DNA of 64,000 nucleotides from Persicirhabdus sediminis (GTDB lineage Bacteria > Verrucomicrobiota > Verrucomicrobiia > Verrucomicrobiales > Akkermansiaceae): the NCBI RefSeq assembly GCF_016595495.1, contig NZ_JAENIM010000037.1, positions 30,633-94,632 on the forward strand, given 5' to 3'. This document shows, piece by piece, positions 25,068-34,008 of this stretch. The notes beneath the pieces are model-generated. The model was given only the letters and a program-made list of their open reading frames with translations, was not told the origin of the DNA and searched no databases. Position numbers and translations under genes: made by a program. How positions within the stretch are numbered: position 1 is the stretch's first letter; each line of letters opens with the position of its first letter.

Positions 25068-25790
25068 TTAGAATGATACAGCGAGAGAAACACCGCCGAT
25101 GAACTCTTCTTCAGCTGCGTTTTTGATTTCGCTATCAGCATCAACATACTTAACGTAAGGAGTGATAGTAACTGTCTCACGTACTTCCCAAGGAGCTGAA
25201 ACGCCAACAAACCAGTGGTTGAAGCCGTCGTACTGAGTATCGTCAATCTGTGCGTTGTAGCCGAAGCTCCAAGCAGCACCAGCAACAGTGTCGATGCTAA
25301 CACACTCGTTAACTGCAAATGACTTGCCTACAGTTGCTTCGAGGTAACCACCGCCATCGTTGTCACCTTCTGAATCGATAACGTATGCGTAAAGAAGTTC
25401 CCAATCGAGACCGAGTTGAGTAGTAGCAGCACTTGCGTACAGCTCGTGGTAGTTGTCACCACTTTGACCTGGGTAGCTGTACCATACATAACCACCTGCA
25501 AGAGTAACTGCACCGAACTCTTTGCTTACTTCAGCAAACAGATCAACTTCTTTAAAGTCAGCTGCGTCTTGTGTAGTAGCAAACCATGCACCACCGCTAA
25601 GTGTTACACCGTTATCGAACTCATTGCTGAGGCCGAGAGTTGCGTCGAAGAGGTCATCACCGAGGTCTACACCACGGAATTCGTATTTAGTTGCGTAGTC
25701 GAGGGCAACTTCACCTTCAACTTCAGCAAAAGACTGAGAAGCAGCAAAAAGGCTTCCCCCGATAATCATAGCGCTTGTCCATTTGTTCAT
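25068..25790 (-). CDS. Outer-membrane beta-barrel (TorF-like putative porin)
   Basis: 240 aa from the ATG at 25790 (MNKWTSAMIIGG), which starts a good signal peptide ending at SFA-EV near residue 22. The frame is open to 25868, but the extra 26 residues would bury the signal. The mature protein has alternating strand patterns, aromatic girdles (VALDYATKYEFRGVDLGDD at its start) and a terminal Phe, as expected for outer-membrane insertion by BAM. The pattern resembles the TorF/Gcw_chp porin family, a weaker inference than the barrel itself. It is a single gene with its own terminator. Confidence 0.75.
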   Translation of the reverse strand: MNKWTSAMIIGGSLFAASQSFAEVEGEVALDYATKYEFRGVDLGDDLFDATLGLSNEFDNGVTLSGGAWFATTQDAADFKEVDLFAEVSKEFGAVTLAGGYVWYSYPGQSGDNYHELYASAATTQLGLDWELLYAYVIDSEGDNDGGGYLEATVGKSFAVNECVSIDTVAGAAWSFGYNAQIDDTQYDGFNHWFVGVSAPWEVRETVTITPYVKYVDADSEIKNAAEEEFIGGVSLAVSF

Positions 25791-26403
25791 AGCGGAAGCA
25801 AAAACAGCAGATCTCGTGCCAAAATCAACCCTTAAAATAGATAAATTTAAGAACATTTGAAAAACCATTCTTGGTGATCATTTTGTCACACAGCGCAAAA
25901 ACACCCTTTAACCAACTACAAATAACCAACTTACGAAAACCTCACTAACACAACAAAGGTTCATTTTCGCAAAAATACAGCATGCTAGACGAGCAGTATA
26001 AAGCAATTGATTGAAAACCACCCATAAACATAAATCGCCAAAAAATACCATTTTCTTCCCCTCAACTGATTTCCTCCCTCTCCTGTTTTTCAAACCAAAC
26101 AAGCTGAATGACTCTGACCGAAACGGACTTTCTCAATCTATCATAATTAGAAGAACTCCCAAAAAATGGTCCATGCTGTCGCGACACCACAGCTCTGAGT
26201 CTAGCGGAACTGAAACATTCAATGCTGCCAGCAATGACCAAACAGAGGAAGGATCACTCCAAAGGTGACAATTAGCCCTTATGTAAAAAAGCAGCCGGTA
26301 ATGGATTAATGTTCAGCTGCGATTTGTAATGTTTCTATAAGATAGAAAACAAACTGCTTACTTCCTAGAAAAGCGCCCCCATCTCCTAACTAACGCCCAA
26401 CTC
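25791..26403. other. Long AT-rich intergenic region
   Basis: About 610 bases with no supported gene. Short frames exist (for example plus 26011-26268) but have skewed composition, no homology signal I recognise and no start context. The left end must contain the porin-like gene's promoter. The right end runs into the tandem repeat at 26404. Confidence 0.5.
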
Positions 26404-26623
26404 ACATTCTAGCTGGCACATTCTAGCTGGCACATTCTAGCTGGCACATTCTAGCTGGCACATTCTAGCTGGCACATTCTAGCTGGCACATTCTAGCTGG
26501 CACATTCTAGCTGGCACATTCTAGCTGGCACATTCTAGCTGGCACATTCTAGCTGGCACATTCTAGCTGGCACATTCTAGCTGGCACATTCTAGCTGGCA
26601 CATTCTAGCTGGCACTTTCTAGC
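26404..26623. repeat. Tandem array: 15 perfect copies of a 14-bp unit
   Basis: The unit ACATTCTAGCTGGC is repeated 15 times without a mismatch (26404-26613), followed by one partial, altered copy (ACTTTCTAGC, 26614-26623). There are no spacers. The unit contains TAG on both strands and 14 is not a multiple of three, so every frame is stopped every 42 bp and it cannot be coding. The core CTAGCTGG contains the hexamer over-represented across the window. The perfect part ends 149 bp before the amt start codon. Confidence 0.97.
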
Positions 26624-26762
26624 AACGCACATCTATCACACGTTCTCAGCGAGACCTTCAGGCTGAGTGACAAAATGACCTCGATGACAAAAATAACCAG
26701 CCCTTCAAAAAACTTGGCACGCCATCTGCTAACCCATCGATTGACAACACAACCAACACAAT

Positions 26763-28277
26763 ATGCGCTATATAATACCAAATAAAACGCTACTAGGTCT
26801 GATACTGACCGCCATGCTCTCGCTCTTTGCGATCGCCACAAGTTCAGCCGAAGGATTCGATCCTAAAGCTGAGGAATTCCAAGTCACTGTAGAAATGCTA
26901 GACACCGAACACGATGACTACAGCGACGGAGACGTCGACATCATCGGTAAGGCAGTCTACAAACACATTCAGTTTAACGGTACTGAAGGTCTCACTGAGA
27001 ACCAACTAGCCGCCGCTGAAAGCTACTATGACAACTACCTAGATCAGCCATTCTTCGAGCTTTCAACCGTCTGGGTACTTCTTTGCGCCTTCTTGGTATT
27101 CATCATGCACCTCGGCTTTGCATCTATCGAGTCAGGTATGTGCCAGCGCAAAAACACTGTAAACATTCTGTTCAAGAACGTCTTCATTATTTGCTCAGGC
27201 CTTCTTCTCTATGGTGTTTACGGATTCAACTCCATGTACCCAACAGAAGCAGGAGCGACAACAATCCTCGAAGGCATCTTCTCGTTTGGTAAACCAATTT
27301 CTGAATCAATCAATGCAGGTAACGACCTCTCATACGGAGGCACAGGCCTCTGCCAAACTGGCTGGGCAGACTTCATCTTCCAGGCCATGTTTGCTGCCAC
27401 TGCAGCCACCATCGTATCTGGTGCAGTCGCTGAGCGTGTTAAGCTCTCATCATTCATGATCTTCGCAGTCCTTCTTGTAGGCTTTGCTTACCCAATCACT
27501 GGTGGTTGGAAGTGGGGCGGTGGCGTCCTTGACGGCATGGGCTTCTATGACTTCGCTGGTTCTTCAGTTGTTCACGCATTCGGTGGCTTTGCAGCTCTTG
27601 CATGTGTTCTCATTCTCGGACCTCGCAAAGGCAAGTACACAGCTAATGGCGTAAAGCCAATCCTTCCATCAAACCTACCGCTTGCTAACATCGGTGCTCT
27701 GCTCCTCTGGTTCGGTTGGTTCGGTTTCAACTGTGGTTCAGTACTATCTGCTGACCCAGAAGGCATCTCATACGTTGCTATTACTACATCATTCGGTGCT
27801 GCATCAGGTGGTCTCGCTGCCATCCTCGTATCATGGATCATCCTCAAGAAGCCTGACCTTTCAATGGCCCTCAACGGCATCCTCGCTGGCCTCGTAGGCA
27901 TCACAGCTGGTGCTGACCAACTCTCACTCCTCGGAGCATGTCTCGCAGGTGGTGTAGGTGGCGGCCTGGTAGTTGTAGCAGTTATGTTCTTCGACAAACT
28001 CAAGATCGACGATCCAGTAGGTGCTATCTCAGTACACGGTGTCTGTGGTATCTGGGGAACACTGGCTGTAGGCCTCCCATTCCTCTGCAAAGAAGGTGCT
28101 GGCTCAAGCTTCTTCGTACAGCTTGCTGGTACAGCAGCCATCGGCGCATTCGCATTCGCATTCTCATTCATCGTCTTCTACATCATCAAGCTCGTCATGG
28201 GTGTACGTGTAGATGAATCTGAAGAAGCTGAAGGTCTCGACGTTGCTGAGCACGGTGCTCCAGCATACAACGAGTAA
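26763..28277 (+). CDS. amt: Ammonium transporter
   Basis: 504 aa with about eleven membrane helices after an N-terminal export signal (about residues 1-29) and an extra hydrophilic region (30-95) that is longer than in E. coli AmtB. Family hallmarks are GFASIESGMCQRKN near 119, DFAGSSVVHAFGG near 263 and the His-containing GAISVHGVCGIWG near 420, the pore twin-His region. It conducts ammonium/ammonia across the inner membrane. A glnK (PII) gene, the usual partner, is not adjacent. Codon use is more biased (ATC, CTC, GGT, GCT) than in its neighbours, suggesting strong expression. The 14-bp tandem array lies just upstream and could affect its promoter. Confidence 0.95.
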   Translation: MRYIIPNKTLLGLILTAMLSLFAIATSSAEGFDPKAEEFQVTVEMLDTEHDDYSDGDVDIIGKAVYKHIQFNGTEGLTENQLAAAESYYDNYLDQPFFELSTVWVLLCAFLVFIMHLGFASIESGMCQRKNTVNILFKNVFIICSGLLLYGVYGFNSMYPTEAGATTILEGIFSFGKPISESINAGNDLSYGGTGLCQTGWADFIFQAMFAATAATIVSGAVAERVKLSSFMIFAVLLVGFAYPITGGWKWGGGVLDGMGFYDFAGSSVVHAFGGFAALACVLILGPRKGKYTANGVKPILPSNLPLANIGALLLWFGWFGFNCGSVLSADPEGISYVAITTSFGAASGGLAAILVSWIILKKPDLSMALNGILAGLVGITAGADQLSLLGACLAGGVGGGLVVVAVMFFDKLKIDDPVGAISVHGVCGIWGTLAVGLPFLCKEGAGSSFFVQLAGTAAIGAFAFAFSFIVFYIIKLVMGVRVDESEEAEGLDVAEHGAPAYNE

Positions 28278-28303
28278 TTATCCACTCAGTTGAATTTCTC
28301 AAC

Positions 28304-28338
28304 AACGGCTGTGAACTCAGGTTCACAGCCGTTTTTTT
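28304..28338 (+). terminator. Rho-independent terminator of amt
   Basis: A perfect 13-bp stem (28304-28316 with 28321-28333), loop TCAG, then seven T. Confidence 0.95.
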
Positions 28339-28419
28339 GTTTCCTCGCGATCTTGATTCGACAGCAGCGAAAAATTGCTGTTCATTGCTGCGCAATTAGC
28401 AAAGGATACGCACGTAATC

Positions 28420-29163
28420 ATGAGATTTCTACTGGTAGACAATTCCAATACCCGCACCAAGTTTTGCTTGGCCACCGCTGATGGGCTGGAGTCATGGAAC
28501 GCATGGTGGCCGTCTCATGACATCACCACCACCACGCTGGATAAAATCCTCCACGGCCAAGAATGGGACTGCTGCATGATCTGCTCAGTGGTACCGGAAA
28601 AAGCACGCCTGATGGAGGAATATTGCCACAGCTTGCATAAAAACGTTCACCTGATCGACCATCGCAGCCCGCTAGGTATCAGCATCGACTACCCACATCC
28701 GGAGCAAATCGGTGCTGACCGGCTGGCCAATGCCGTCGCCACCCACGCGATGTTTGGCTGCCCCGCCATCGCGCTGGACTTCGGCACCGCGCTCACATTT
28801 GACGTCATCAGCCCAGCTGGCGGCTACCTTGGCGGCGTGATTACCCCGGGGCTCATCACCATGACAGAAGGTCTGTCTAAGCGTACCGCCCTGTTGCCAA
28901 AAATTTCTCTCGCCGAGCCAGAGCACGCCATCGGCAAATCCACCGAAGAAGCCATGACCATTGGCGCGGTGACCGGCTACCGTGGACTCGTTAGCGAAAT
29001 CATTGCCAAAATAGAAGCTGAGATTGGCAGCCAAACCACCGTAGTCGCTACAGGTGGAGACGCCGAACTTCTAGCTCGCGGCCTGCCCAAAATCCAACAA
29101 GTTATCCCACATCTTACCCTTGAAGGCATTCGCCTAGTCGCCATCAGACATTTTCTTATTTAA
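28420..29163 (+). CDS. coaX: Type III pantothenate kinase
   Basis: 247 aa from the ATG at 28420 (MRFLLVDNSNTRTKF), which puts the phosphate-binding DNSNTRTKF at the N-terminus as in the family; the frame back to 28375 adds 15 atypical residues. Other motifs are GADRLANAVA near 102, the catalytic-site stretch LDFGTALTFDVI near 124 and GGYLGGVITPG near 139. It phosphorylates pantothenate in the first step of coenzyme A synthesis, in the cytoplasm. Type III enzymes need a monovalent cation and are not inhibited by CoA. The ROK kinase gene follows after 39 bp. Confidence 0.93.
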   Translation: MRFLLVDNSNTRTKFCLATADGLESWNAWWPSHDITTTTLDKILHGQEWDCCMICSVVPEKARLMEEYCHSLHKNVHLIDHRSPLGISIDYPHPEQIGADRLANAVATHAMFGCPAIALDFGTALTFDVISPAGGYLGGVITPGLITMTEGLSKRTALLPKISLAEPEHAIGKSTEEAMTIGAVTGYRGLVSEIIAKIEAEIGSQTTVVATGGDAELLARGLPKIQQVIPHLTLEGIRLVAIRHFLI

Positions 29164-29202
29164 ACTAGCGCCTAATTACTCTCTACTCAATTCATTAAAG
29201 CC

Positions 29203-30153
29203 ATGCCAGACCAAGGACTCACAATCGGAATCGACTTCGGAGGAACCTCCGTAAAGATCGGCGTTGTCAACGGCCATGAACTCATCGCCCGCCCGACACC
29301 CATCAAAACTAAAGACTATACCAGCCCAGCAAGCTTGATTTTCTCGATTGCTAGCGAGGTAAACAGGCTCAAAAAAGAGCATCCAAACATCCTCGCCATC
29401 GGCGTGGGCGTTCCCGGCTTTGTGCATTTGAAAAAAGGCATGGTCTACGAGCTGCCTAACGTTCCCGGCTGGAGCAATGTCTACCTGCGCGACCAACTCA
29501 CCGAGCACACCGGTCTGCCATGTGCGCTAGAAAATGACGCCAACTGCATGGCCTACGCCGAGTGGAAACACGGCGCCGGCAAAGGCAAAGAAGACCTCAT
29601 CTGCCTCACTCTGGGCACCGGTGTAGGCAGCGGCATCATTTCCAATAACCGCATGATTCAGGGCAGCACATCCACCGCTGGCGAGCTTGGCCATACCTCC
29701 ATTCACTATCGTGGCGTGCGCGGCACCTACGGCAACAATGGATCACTCGAAGATTACATCGGCCACAACGAAATCACCGCCAATGCCCAGCGCGCCTATG
29801 CTGAGCAAGGGTACGCGTACACCATAGAGCAGTGCGAACCAATCCCACTGGAAAAAAATGCCCTCAACGGCGACCCAATCGCGCTGGAAATCTGGAACGG
29901 CATCGCCGAAAAACTCGCCTGCGCGCTAGCCAATGCCTGCTGGCTGCTCAATCCTGAAGCCATCGTCATCGGCGGCGGTGTAGCCAAAGCCGGCGACCTG
30001 CTTTTCGATCCATTAAAAACCTATATTTCCAACCAGCTCGCCCATCCATTCTGCGATGAGCTAGAGATTCTCCCAGCCCATTTCAGCAACGAAGCCGGCA
30101 TCATCGGCGCAGCCAGCTTGGCCCGCGACCTCATCGACCAGCCAGCCAGCTAG
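29203..30153 (+). CDS. ROK-family sugar kinase lacking the zinc cysteines
   Basis: 316 aa. The ATP-binding GIDFGGTSVKIG lies near residues 8-19, the catalytic Asp in ALENDANCMAYAEW near 106-119, LGTGVGSGII near 139 and GELGHTSIHY near 160-169. In classic ROK proteins a CxCGxxGC zinc motif follows; here the same place reads GTYGNNGS, with Gly174, Tyr176 and Ser181 in place of the cysteines, while His164 remains. The protein is still full length, so it is probably an active hexokinase-like enzyme with a metal-free loop. Glucokinase is the likely role but not proven. It sits between coaX and kdsA, 36 bp before the latter. Confidence 0.85.
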   Translation: MPDQGLTIGIDFGGTSVKIGVVNGHELIARPTPIKTKDYTSPASLIFSIASEVNRLKKEHPNILAIGVGVPGFVHLKKGMVYELPNVPGWSNVYLRDQLTEHTGLPCALENDANCMAYAEWKHGAGKGKEDLICLTLGTGVGSGIISNNRMIQGSTSTAGELGHTSIHYRGVRGTYGNNGSLEDYIGHNEITANAQRAYAEQGYAYTIEQCEPIPLEKNALNGDPIALEIWNGIAEKLACALANACWLLNPEAIVIGGGVAKAGDLLFDPLKTYISNQLAHPFCDELEILPAHFSNEAGIIGAASLARDLIDQPAS

Positions 30154-30189
30154 GCCAGCTCTCACCATCATCACCTGACTCAATTTATC

Positions 30190-30999
30190 ATGACTAAAGG
30201 ATTTTCCGACCTCAGCAGTAAAAACCCATTTTTCATCCTTGGCCCATGCGGGCTAGAAAGCGAAGAATTTGCCTGGGAAATGGCTAGAGCACTGAAAGAA
30301 ATCGCCATCAAAACTGGCATCGACTTCACATTCAAAGCCTCCTACGACAAAGCTAACCGCACATCAGCTGGCGCGTTCCGTGGCCCAGGTGTACAAGAAG
30401 GCACCCGCATCCTCGGTGAAATTGGCAAAGAACTCGGCCTGCGTGTCACCACTGACATCCACACACCTGAAGAAGCTGAGATCGCCGCTGAAAATATCGA
30501 CATTCTGCAAGTCCCTGCATTCCTCTGCAGACAGACAGACCTCATCGAAGCATGCGCCAAAACTGGCCGCACCGTGAACGTCAAAAAAGGCCAATTCCTC
30601 GCGCCTTGGGACTGCGGCAACATCGCCGACAAACTGCGCTCATTCGGCTGTGATGATTTTTACATCACCGAGCGTGGCGCCACATTTGGTTACAACAACC
30701 TCGTCACCGACATGCGCTCGCTCTACTGGATGCGCCAAGAAGGTATCCCAGTTATCATGGATGCCACCCACGCCGTTCAGCGCCCTGGTGGTCTTGGTGG
30801 TTCTACTGGTGGTGACGGCGAACTCGCCCCTGTACTCGCCGCCGCAGCTGTAGCTACTGGCGTCGACGGTGTCTTCATGGAAGTGCACAGCAATCCAGCT
30901 GAAGCACTGTCTGACGGCCCAAACCAAATCCCACTCGAAAACATTGAAGGCGTTCTCAACCGCCTACTTGCGATTCACAAAGCCGCACATGGTGCCTAG
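30190..30999 (+). CDS. kdsA: 3-deoxy-8-phosphooctulonate synthase
   Basis: 269 aa, normal for KdsA. The N-terminal GPCGLES near residue 17, FKASYDKANRTS near 47-58, FRGPGVQEGT near 62 and the later DATHAVQRPGG near 193 are all diagnostic. It condenses phosphoenolpyruvate with arabinose-5-phosphate to form KDO-8-phosphate for lipid A-core synthesis. It leads an LPS run followed by lptC/lptA-like, lptB and hpf. The next frame begins at 30989 inside its last codons, an 11-bp overlap that suggests translational coupling. Confidence 0.95.
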   Translation: MTKGFSDLSSKNPFFILGPCGLESEEFAWEMARALKEIAIKTGIDFTFKASYDKANRTSAGAFRGPGVQEGTRILGEIGKELGLRVTTDIHTPEEAEIAAENIDILQVPAFLCRQTDLIEACAKTGRTVNVKKGQFLAPWDCGNIADKLRSFGCDDFYITERGATFGYNNLVTDMRSLYWMRQEGIPVIMDATHAVQRPGGLGGSTGGDGELAPVLAAAAVATGVDGVFMEVHSNPAEALSDGPNQIPLENIEGVLNRLLAIHKAAHGA

Positions 31000-32503
31000 T
31001 CCCCAATTCACAAAAAATCATGACTCCAGCCGAACACGCTGGAGTCATCCATGGCGGCTCACCAAGCTGCCACTCCCAGCTGGCTCACACCGCCCATTTG
31101 CAGTGCTCGCTTTGATGCTGAGCCTCACTGCGCCTTCATTCGCGGAGCCTGACAAAGAAGAATCCAAAGGATTTTTCAAAAAAGACGCCACCTCCGTGTC
31201 CGACTTCCAGCTCTTTACTGAAGGCAGCACTCTAAAAGACGTCAGCTTTCCCAGCTACGAGCAAGGCTTTATCCCCAAAACATTAGTCAAAGCCGCGCAT
31301 ATCAAAGTCGTCAGCGAATATGAAATCGTCGCCCGCGATATCGTGGTTGATATGCTCACACCTAATGCCGAAGTCGAATTCCGTGCCGAACTCGATAGCG
31401 GCACCTACGACGAACGCACTGGCCTCCTGCGCAGCAGTGATCCCACCACACTTACCTCAGCAAATTTACAAGCAGTCGGCTCCGGCTTAGTCATCGAGCT
31501 CGAGACCGAACGCTGCTTTTTAGTCGGCCCCGCCCACACCACATACACTTCAGAAGAAAAGAAAATCATGAACCACAGCTCATTGAAGACACCTGGCCGA
31601 GCTCTCGCAGCCAGCTTAGTGGCCAGCTCATCACTGCTCGCTGCGCCACCAAATGCATTGGACCAACAACAACTCGCCGAGCTAGACAAACAAACACAAA
31701 GCGAGCAAAAGGTCATCAACGCTGCCGATAAAGACGCGCAGAAAAAAATCCAGCAAAACCAAAAACAACAGCAGCAGAGCACAGAAAACGTCGATGGATT
31801 CCTCGATAAAATCGGCCACGCTGAGGCCAGCCAGCCAGCTGCAGAAAAAACCACCAAACCTGCTGAAAAAAACGCCGCAGCTGAAGATAGTAAATTTCAA
31901 ACCACAGGGCTTAAAATCGCCAGCTCCGGCGGCATCTACTTCGACTCCAACGACGGGCTGCTCGTCTACCTCAAAGAAGTCGAACTCACCGAAGAACGAT
32001 TCAGACTCACCTGCACCAAAGAGCTCAAAGCATTCATCGGCCCAAAAGTCGTCGAAGAAGAAAAACCAAACAAAAAAGCCGCTGGCAAAAAGTCCAACAA
32101 GAAAAAGCCAGCTGCAGAAAAACCTGCTGAGCAAAAAACTGGCGAAACTGAGAAAAAACCAGACCAGCAACTTGGCGACTTAGAAAAAATCATCGCCCTC
32201 GGAGATGTCTTTATTGAGGTCTACGATGTCAGCGCATTGGGCCTAGCTAACGACGAACCTCAGGTAAAAGGCAAAAGATTGGCCGTTTATGCCGAACAAG
32301 CAGTCTACGATACCAAAAAAGAAGAAATCATCCTGCGCGGCGGTTACCCAAAAGTTGAATACGGCAATAACCACCTCATCGCCAAGGAGCCAAACCTATA
32401 CGTCACCATCACCATGGACAAAAATGGACAGGCAAAATTTGTCGCAGAACCTGGAAAATGGGAAACATTTGTCAAAGATATCCCAAAAAATGACAATCAA
32501 TAG
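30989..32503 (+). CDS. Fused LptC-like and LptA-like LPS transport protein
   Basis: 504 aa from the ATG at 30989, overlapping kdsA by 11 bp. A first hydrophobic segment (about 37-52, ALMLSLTAPSFA) is followed by an LptC-like beta region (about 85-190: VDMLTPNAEVEFRA, DERTGLLRSS). At residue 194 (ATG at 31568) a second signal-like sequence begins, MNHSSLKTPGRALAASLVAS, then a Gln/Lys-rich linker and an LptA/OstA-like region (about 305-500: KRLAVYAEQAVYDTKKEE, IILRGGYPKVEYG). No stop separates the two. The purine-rich AGAAGAAAAG before 31568 could drive internal initiation of a separate LptA. Both families form the periplasmic bridge carrying LPS to the outer membrane. The family call rests on fold pattern plus the kdsA/lptB context. 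Confidence 0.7.
   Translation: MVPSPQFTKNHDSSRTRWSHPWRLTKLPLPAGSHRPFAVLALMLSLTAPSFAEPDKEESKGFFKKDATSVSDFQLFTEGSTLKDVSFPSYEQGFIPKTLVKAAHIKVVSEYEIVARDIVVDMLTPNAEVEFRAELDSGTYDERTGLLRSSDPTTLTSANLQAVGSGLVIELETERCFLVGPAHTTYTSEEKKIMNHSSLKTPGRALAASLVASSSLLAAPPNALDQQQLAELDKQTQSEQKVINAADKDAQKKIQQNQKQQQQSTENVDGFLDKIGHAEASQPAAEKTTKPAEKNAAAEDSKFQTTGLKIASSGGIYFDSNDGLLVYLKEVELTEERFRLTCTKELKAFIGPKVVEEEKPNKKAAGKKSNKKKPAAEKPAEQKTGETEKKPDQQLGDLEKIIALGDVFIEVYDVSALGLANDEPQVKGKRLAVYAEQAVYDTKKEEIILRGGYPKVEYGNNHLIAKEPNLYVTITMDKNGQAKFVAEPGKWETFVKDIPKNDNQ
31560..31570 (+). promoter_or_regulatory. Possible internal translation start for LptA part
   Basis: A purine-rich AAGAAAAG-type stretch lies just upstream of the in-frame ATG at 31568. 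The encoded start is followed by a signal-peptide-like sequence. It could produce LptA as a separate exported protein. Confidence 0.4.
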
Positions 32504-32556
32504 CAGATGCCTATTGAATTATCTCAATTCCGACCATAGTATATAAGCCTAATTTT

Positions 32557-33339
32557 ATGCCAGATACCGCAACGGCCGAAAAACATATCCCAAAAGAGAG
32601 AATCAAGACTGATACTCTGTTGGAAGCCCACAACCTTAAAAAAGTTTATGGTGGCCGAACTGTAGTTAACGATGTTTGCCTCAGCGTGCGTAAAGGGGAA
32701 ATTGTTGGATTGCTAGGACCTAACGGTGCCGGCAAAACCACCACCTTCTACATGATCGCTGGGCTCATCCCACCGGATATCGGCACCGTCTCGTTCGACG
32801 GCCACGACATCTCTCACAAGGCCATGCACATTCGTGCGCGCCTCGGTATGGGATACCTGCCGCAGGAAGAATCTATCTTCCGCCAACTAACCGTAGAGCA
32901 GAATCTCACCGCTGTGTTAGAAACTCAAAAAGGCATAAACCGTAAGCGTAGCAAAGAGCGCGCTGAAGAGCTGATGGAAAGGTTTGGCATCACCAAACTT
33001 CGTAAATCTAATGCTCTAGCTCTATCAGGCGGAGAAAAAAGACGCCTAACTATTGCTCGCTCACTATGCACAGACCCGAAGATCATCATGCTTGATGAAC
33101 CCTTCTCAGGCGTTGATCCTATTGCTGTTGGAGATATCCAACAGATCGTTCACGACCTGCGCGAGAACGACGGTCTATCAATTTTAATTACCGACCACAA
33201 TGTTCGTGAGACATTACAGATCGTTGACCACGCTTATTTACTACACGATGGGAAAGTAATACTAGAAGATGAAGCTAGTGAACTTGCACACAACCCAATT
33301 GCACGTAAATACTACCTAGGTGAAAATTTTCAAATGTAA
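32557..33339 (+). CDS. lptB: LPS export ABC transporter ATPase
   Basis: 260 aa. Walker A GPNGAGKTT lies near residue 54, Q-loop YLPQEESIFR near 105, the ABC signature LSGGEKRR near 157, Walker B IIMLDEPFSGVDP near 176 and switch His in ITDHNVRE near 211. The sequence YLPQEESIFRQLTV and the DHNVRETL ending are typical of LptB. It powers LPS extraction by LptFG from the inner membrane. The N-terminal 25 residues are a little longer than usual. Its place between the LptC/A-like gene and hpf matches the conserved lptA-lptB-(rpoN)-hpf order, here without rpoN. Confidence 0.94.
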   Translation: MPDTATAEKHIPKERIKTDTLLEAHNLKKVYGGRTVVNDVCLSVRKGEIVGLLGPNGAGKTTTFYMIAGLIPPDIGTVSFDGHDISHKAMHIRARLGMGYLPQEESIFRQLTVEQNLTAVLETQKGINRKRSKERAEELMERFGITKLRKSNALALSGGEKRRLTIARSLCTDPKIIMLDEPFSGVDPIAVGDIQQIVHDLRENDGLSILITDHNVRETLQIVDHAYLLHDGKVILEDEASELAHNPIARKYYLGENFQM

Positions 33340-33374
33340 CGGAATTCGCCGTCTACATGCGTAAACAAAGAAAG

Positions 33375-33380
33375 AAAGGA
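33375..33380 (+). promoter_or_regulatory. Shine-Dalgarno that decides the hpf start
   Basis: GAAAGGA ends 9 bases before the ATG at 33390. Such a site is uncommon in this window. It favours 33390 over the in-frame upstream ATG at 33357. Confidence 0.65.
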
Positions 33381-33389
33381 TACATAAAG

Positions 33390-33983
33390 ATGCAAACTGC
33401 TAATGCTAATCCAGCAATTACTGTCACGGTGCGACATGAGGAAATCACTGACTCACTTCGCGATTATGCCACCAAGAAAATTGAAGGGCTCCACCTTGAC
33501 TACCCCCGCATCATCGAAGCCCGCGCTATCCTTGATGTGCAGAAGAAAAGACACATTGCTGAAATCATCCTCTTCTGCGCAAACCACATCACGATTGAAG
33601 CCTCTACAGAAACAGAAAACATGTACGCTTCTATCGACGAAACGATCTCTAAGATCGCTCGCCGCATGCGCAAGCACAAGACACGCCTGCTGAAGAAACA
33701 TCGTCCGAAAAAAGGTGAAGGAATCAAGCACCTCGACGAAAAAATCTTTGCTGCTACCGTTCTTGATAATCACCCTGTTGAGGAAGAAGAAGTCGCTGAA
33801 GATCCAGAACCAATGATCATTCACCGCGAATCCTACAAACTTCGCAAACTCTACAAGGAAGAAGCCATCATGGAGCTCGAGCTCTCAGATAAGCCATTCC
33901 TTGCATACACCAATGCTAGACGCGATGTGCTGCAAATTGTCTACCGCCGCGGCGATGGCGACTACTCCATCATCGAGCCATAA
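33390..33983 (+). CDS. hpf: Ribosome hibernation promoting factor, long form
   Basis: 197 aa from 33390 (MQTANANPAITVTVRHEEIT). Residues about 8-105 form the S30AE/HPF RNA-binding domain with the beta-alpha-beta pattern (VTVRHEEITDSLRDYATKKIEGL). After a linker rich in Glu, residues about 140-197 form the C-terminal dimerisation domain of long HPF (VIYR-like IVYRRGDGDYSIIEP ending). Long HPF silences ribosomes by pairing them as 100S dimers in stationary phase. The gene lies downstream of lptB, as in proteobacterial lpt operons, and ends at the terminator at 34009. Confidence 0.9.
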   Translation: MQTANANPAITVTVRHEEITDSLRDYATKKIEGLHLDYPRIIEARAILDVQKKRHIAEIILFCANHITIEASTETENMYASIDETISKIARRMRKHKTRLLKKHRPKKGEGIKHLDEKIFAATVLDNHPVEEEEVAEDPEPMIIHRESYKLRKLYKEEAIMELELSDKPFLAYTNARRDVLQIVYRRGDGDYSIIEP

Positions 33984-34008
33984 GCAATAAGCGCTCAGTA
34001 AAAATTCC

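Noticed and set aside
26011..26268. 85-codon ORF in the AT-rich intergenic region
   Set aside because: Composition is skewed to Lys, Ser and Pro with no domain pattern; the region looks non-coding on both strands.
26404..26623. CRISPR array
   Set aside because: The 14-bp units are contiguous with no spacers and no cas genes are nearby. It is a tandem (VNTR-type) repeat.
27572..28171. 199-codon minus-strand ORF
   Set aside because: It is antisense to amt, whose protein is unmistakable. Its Pro/Ala/Arg-rich composition is that of a complement frame.
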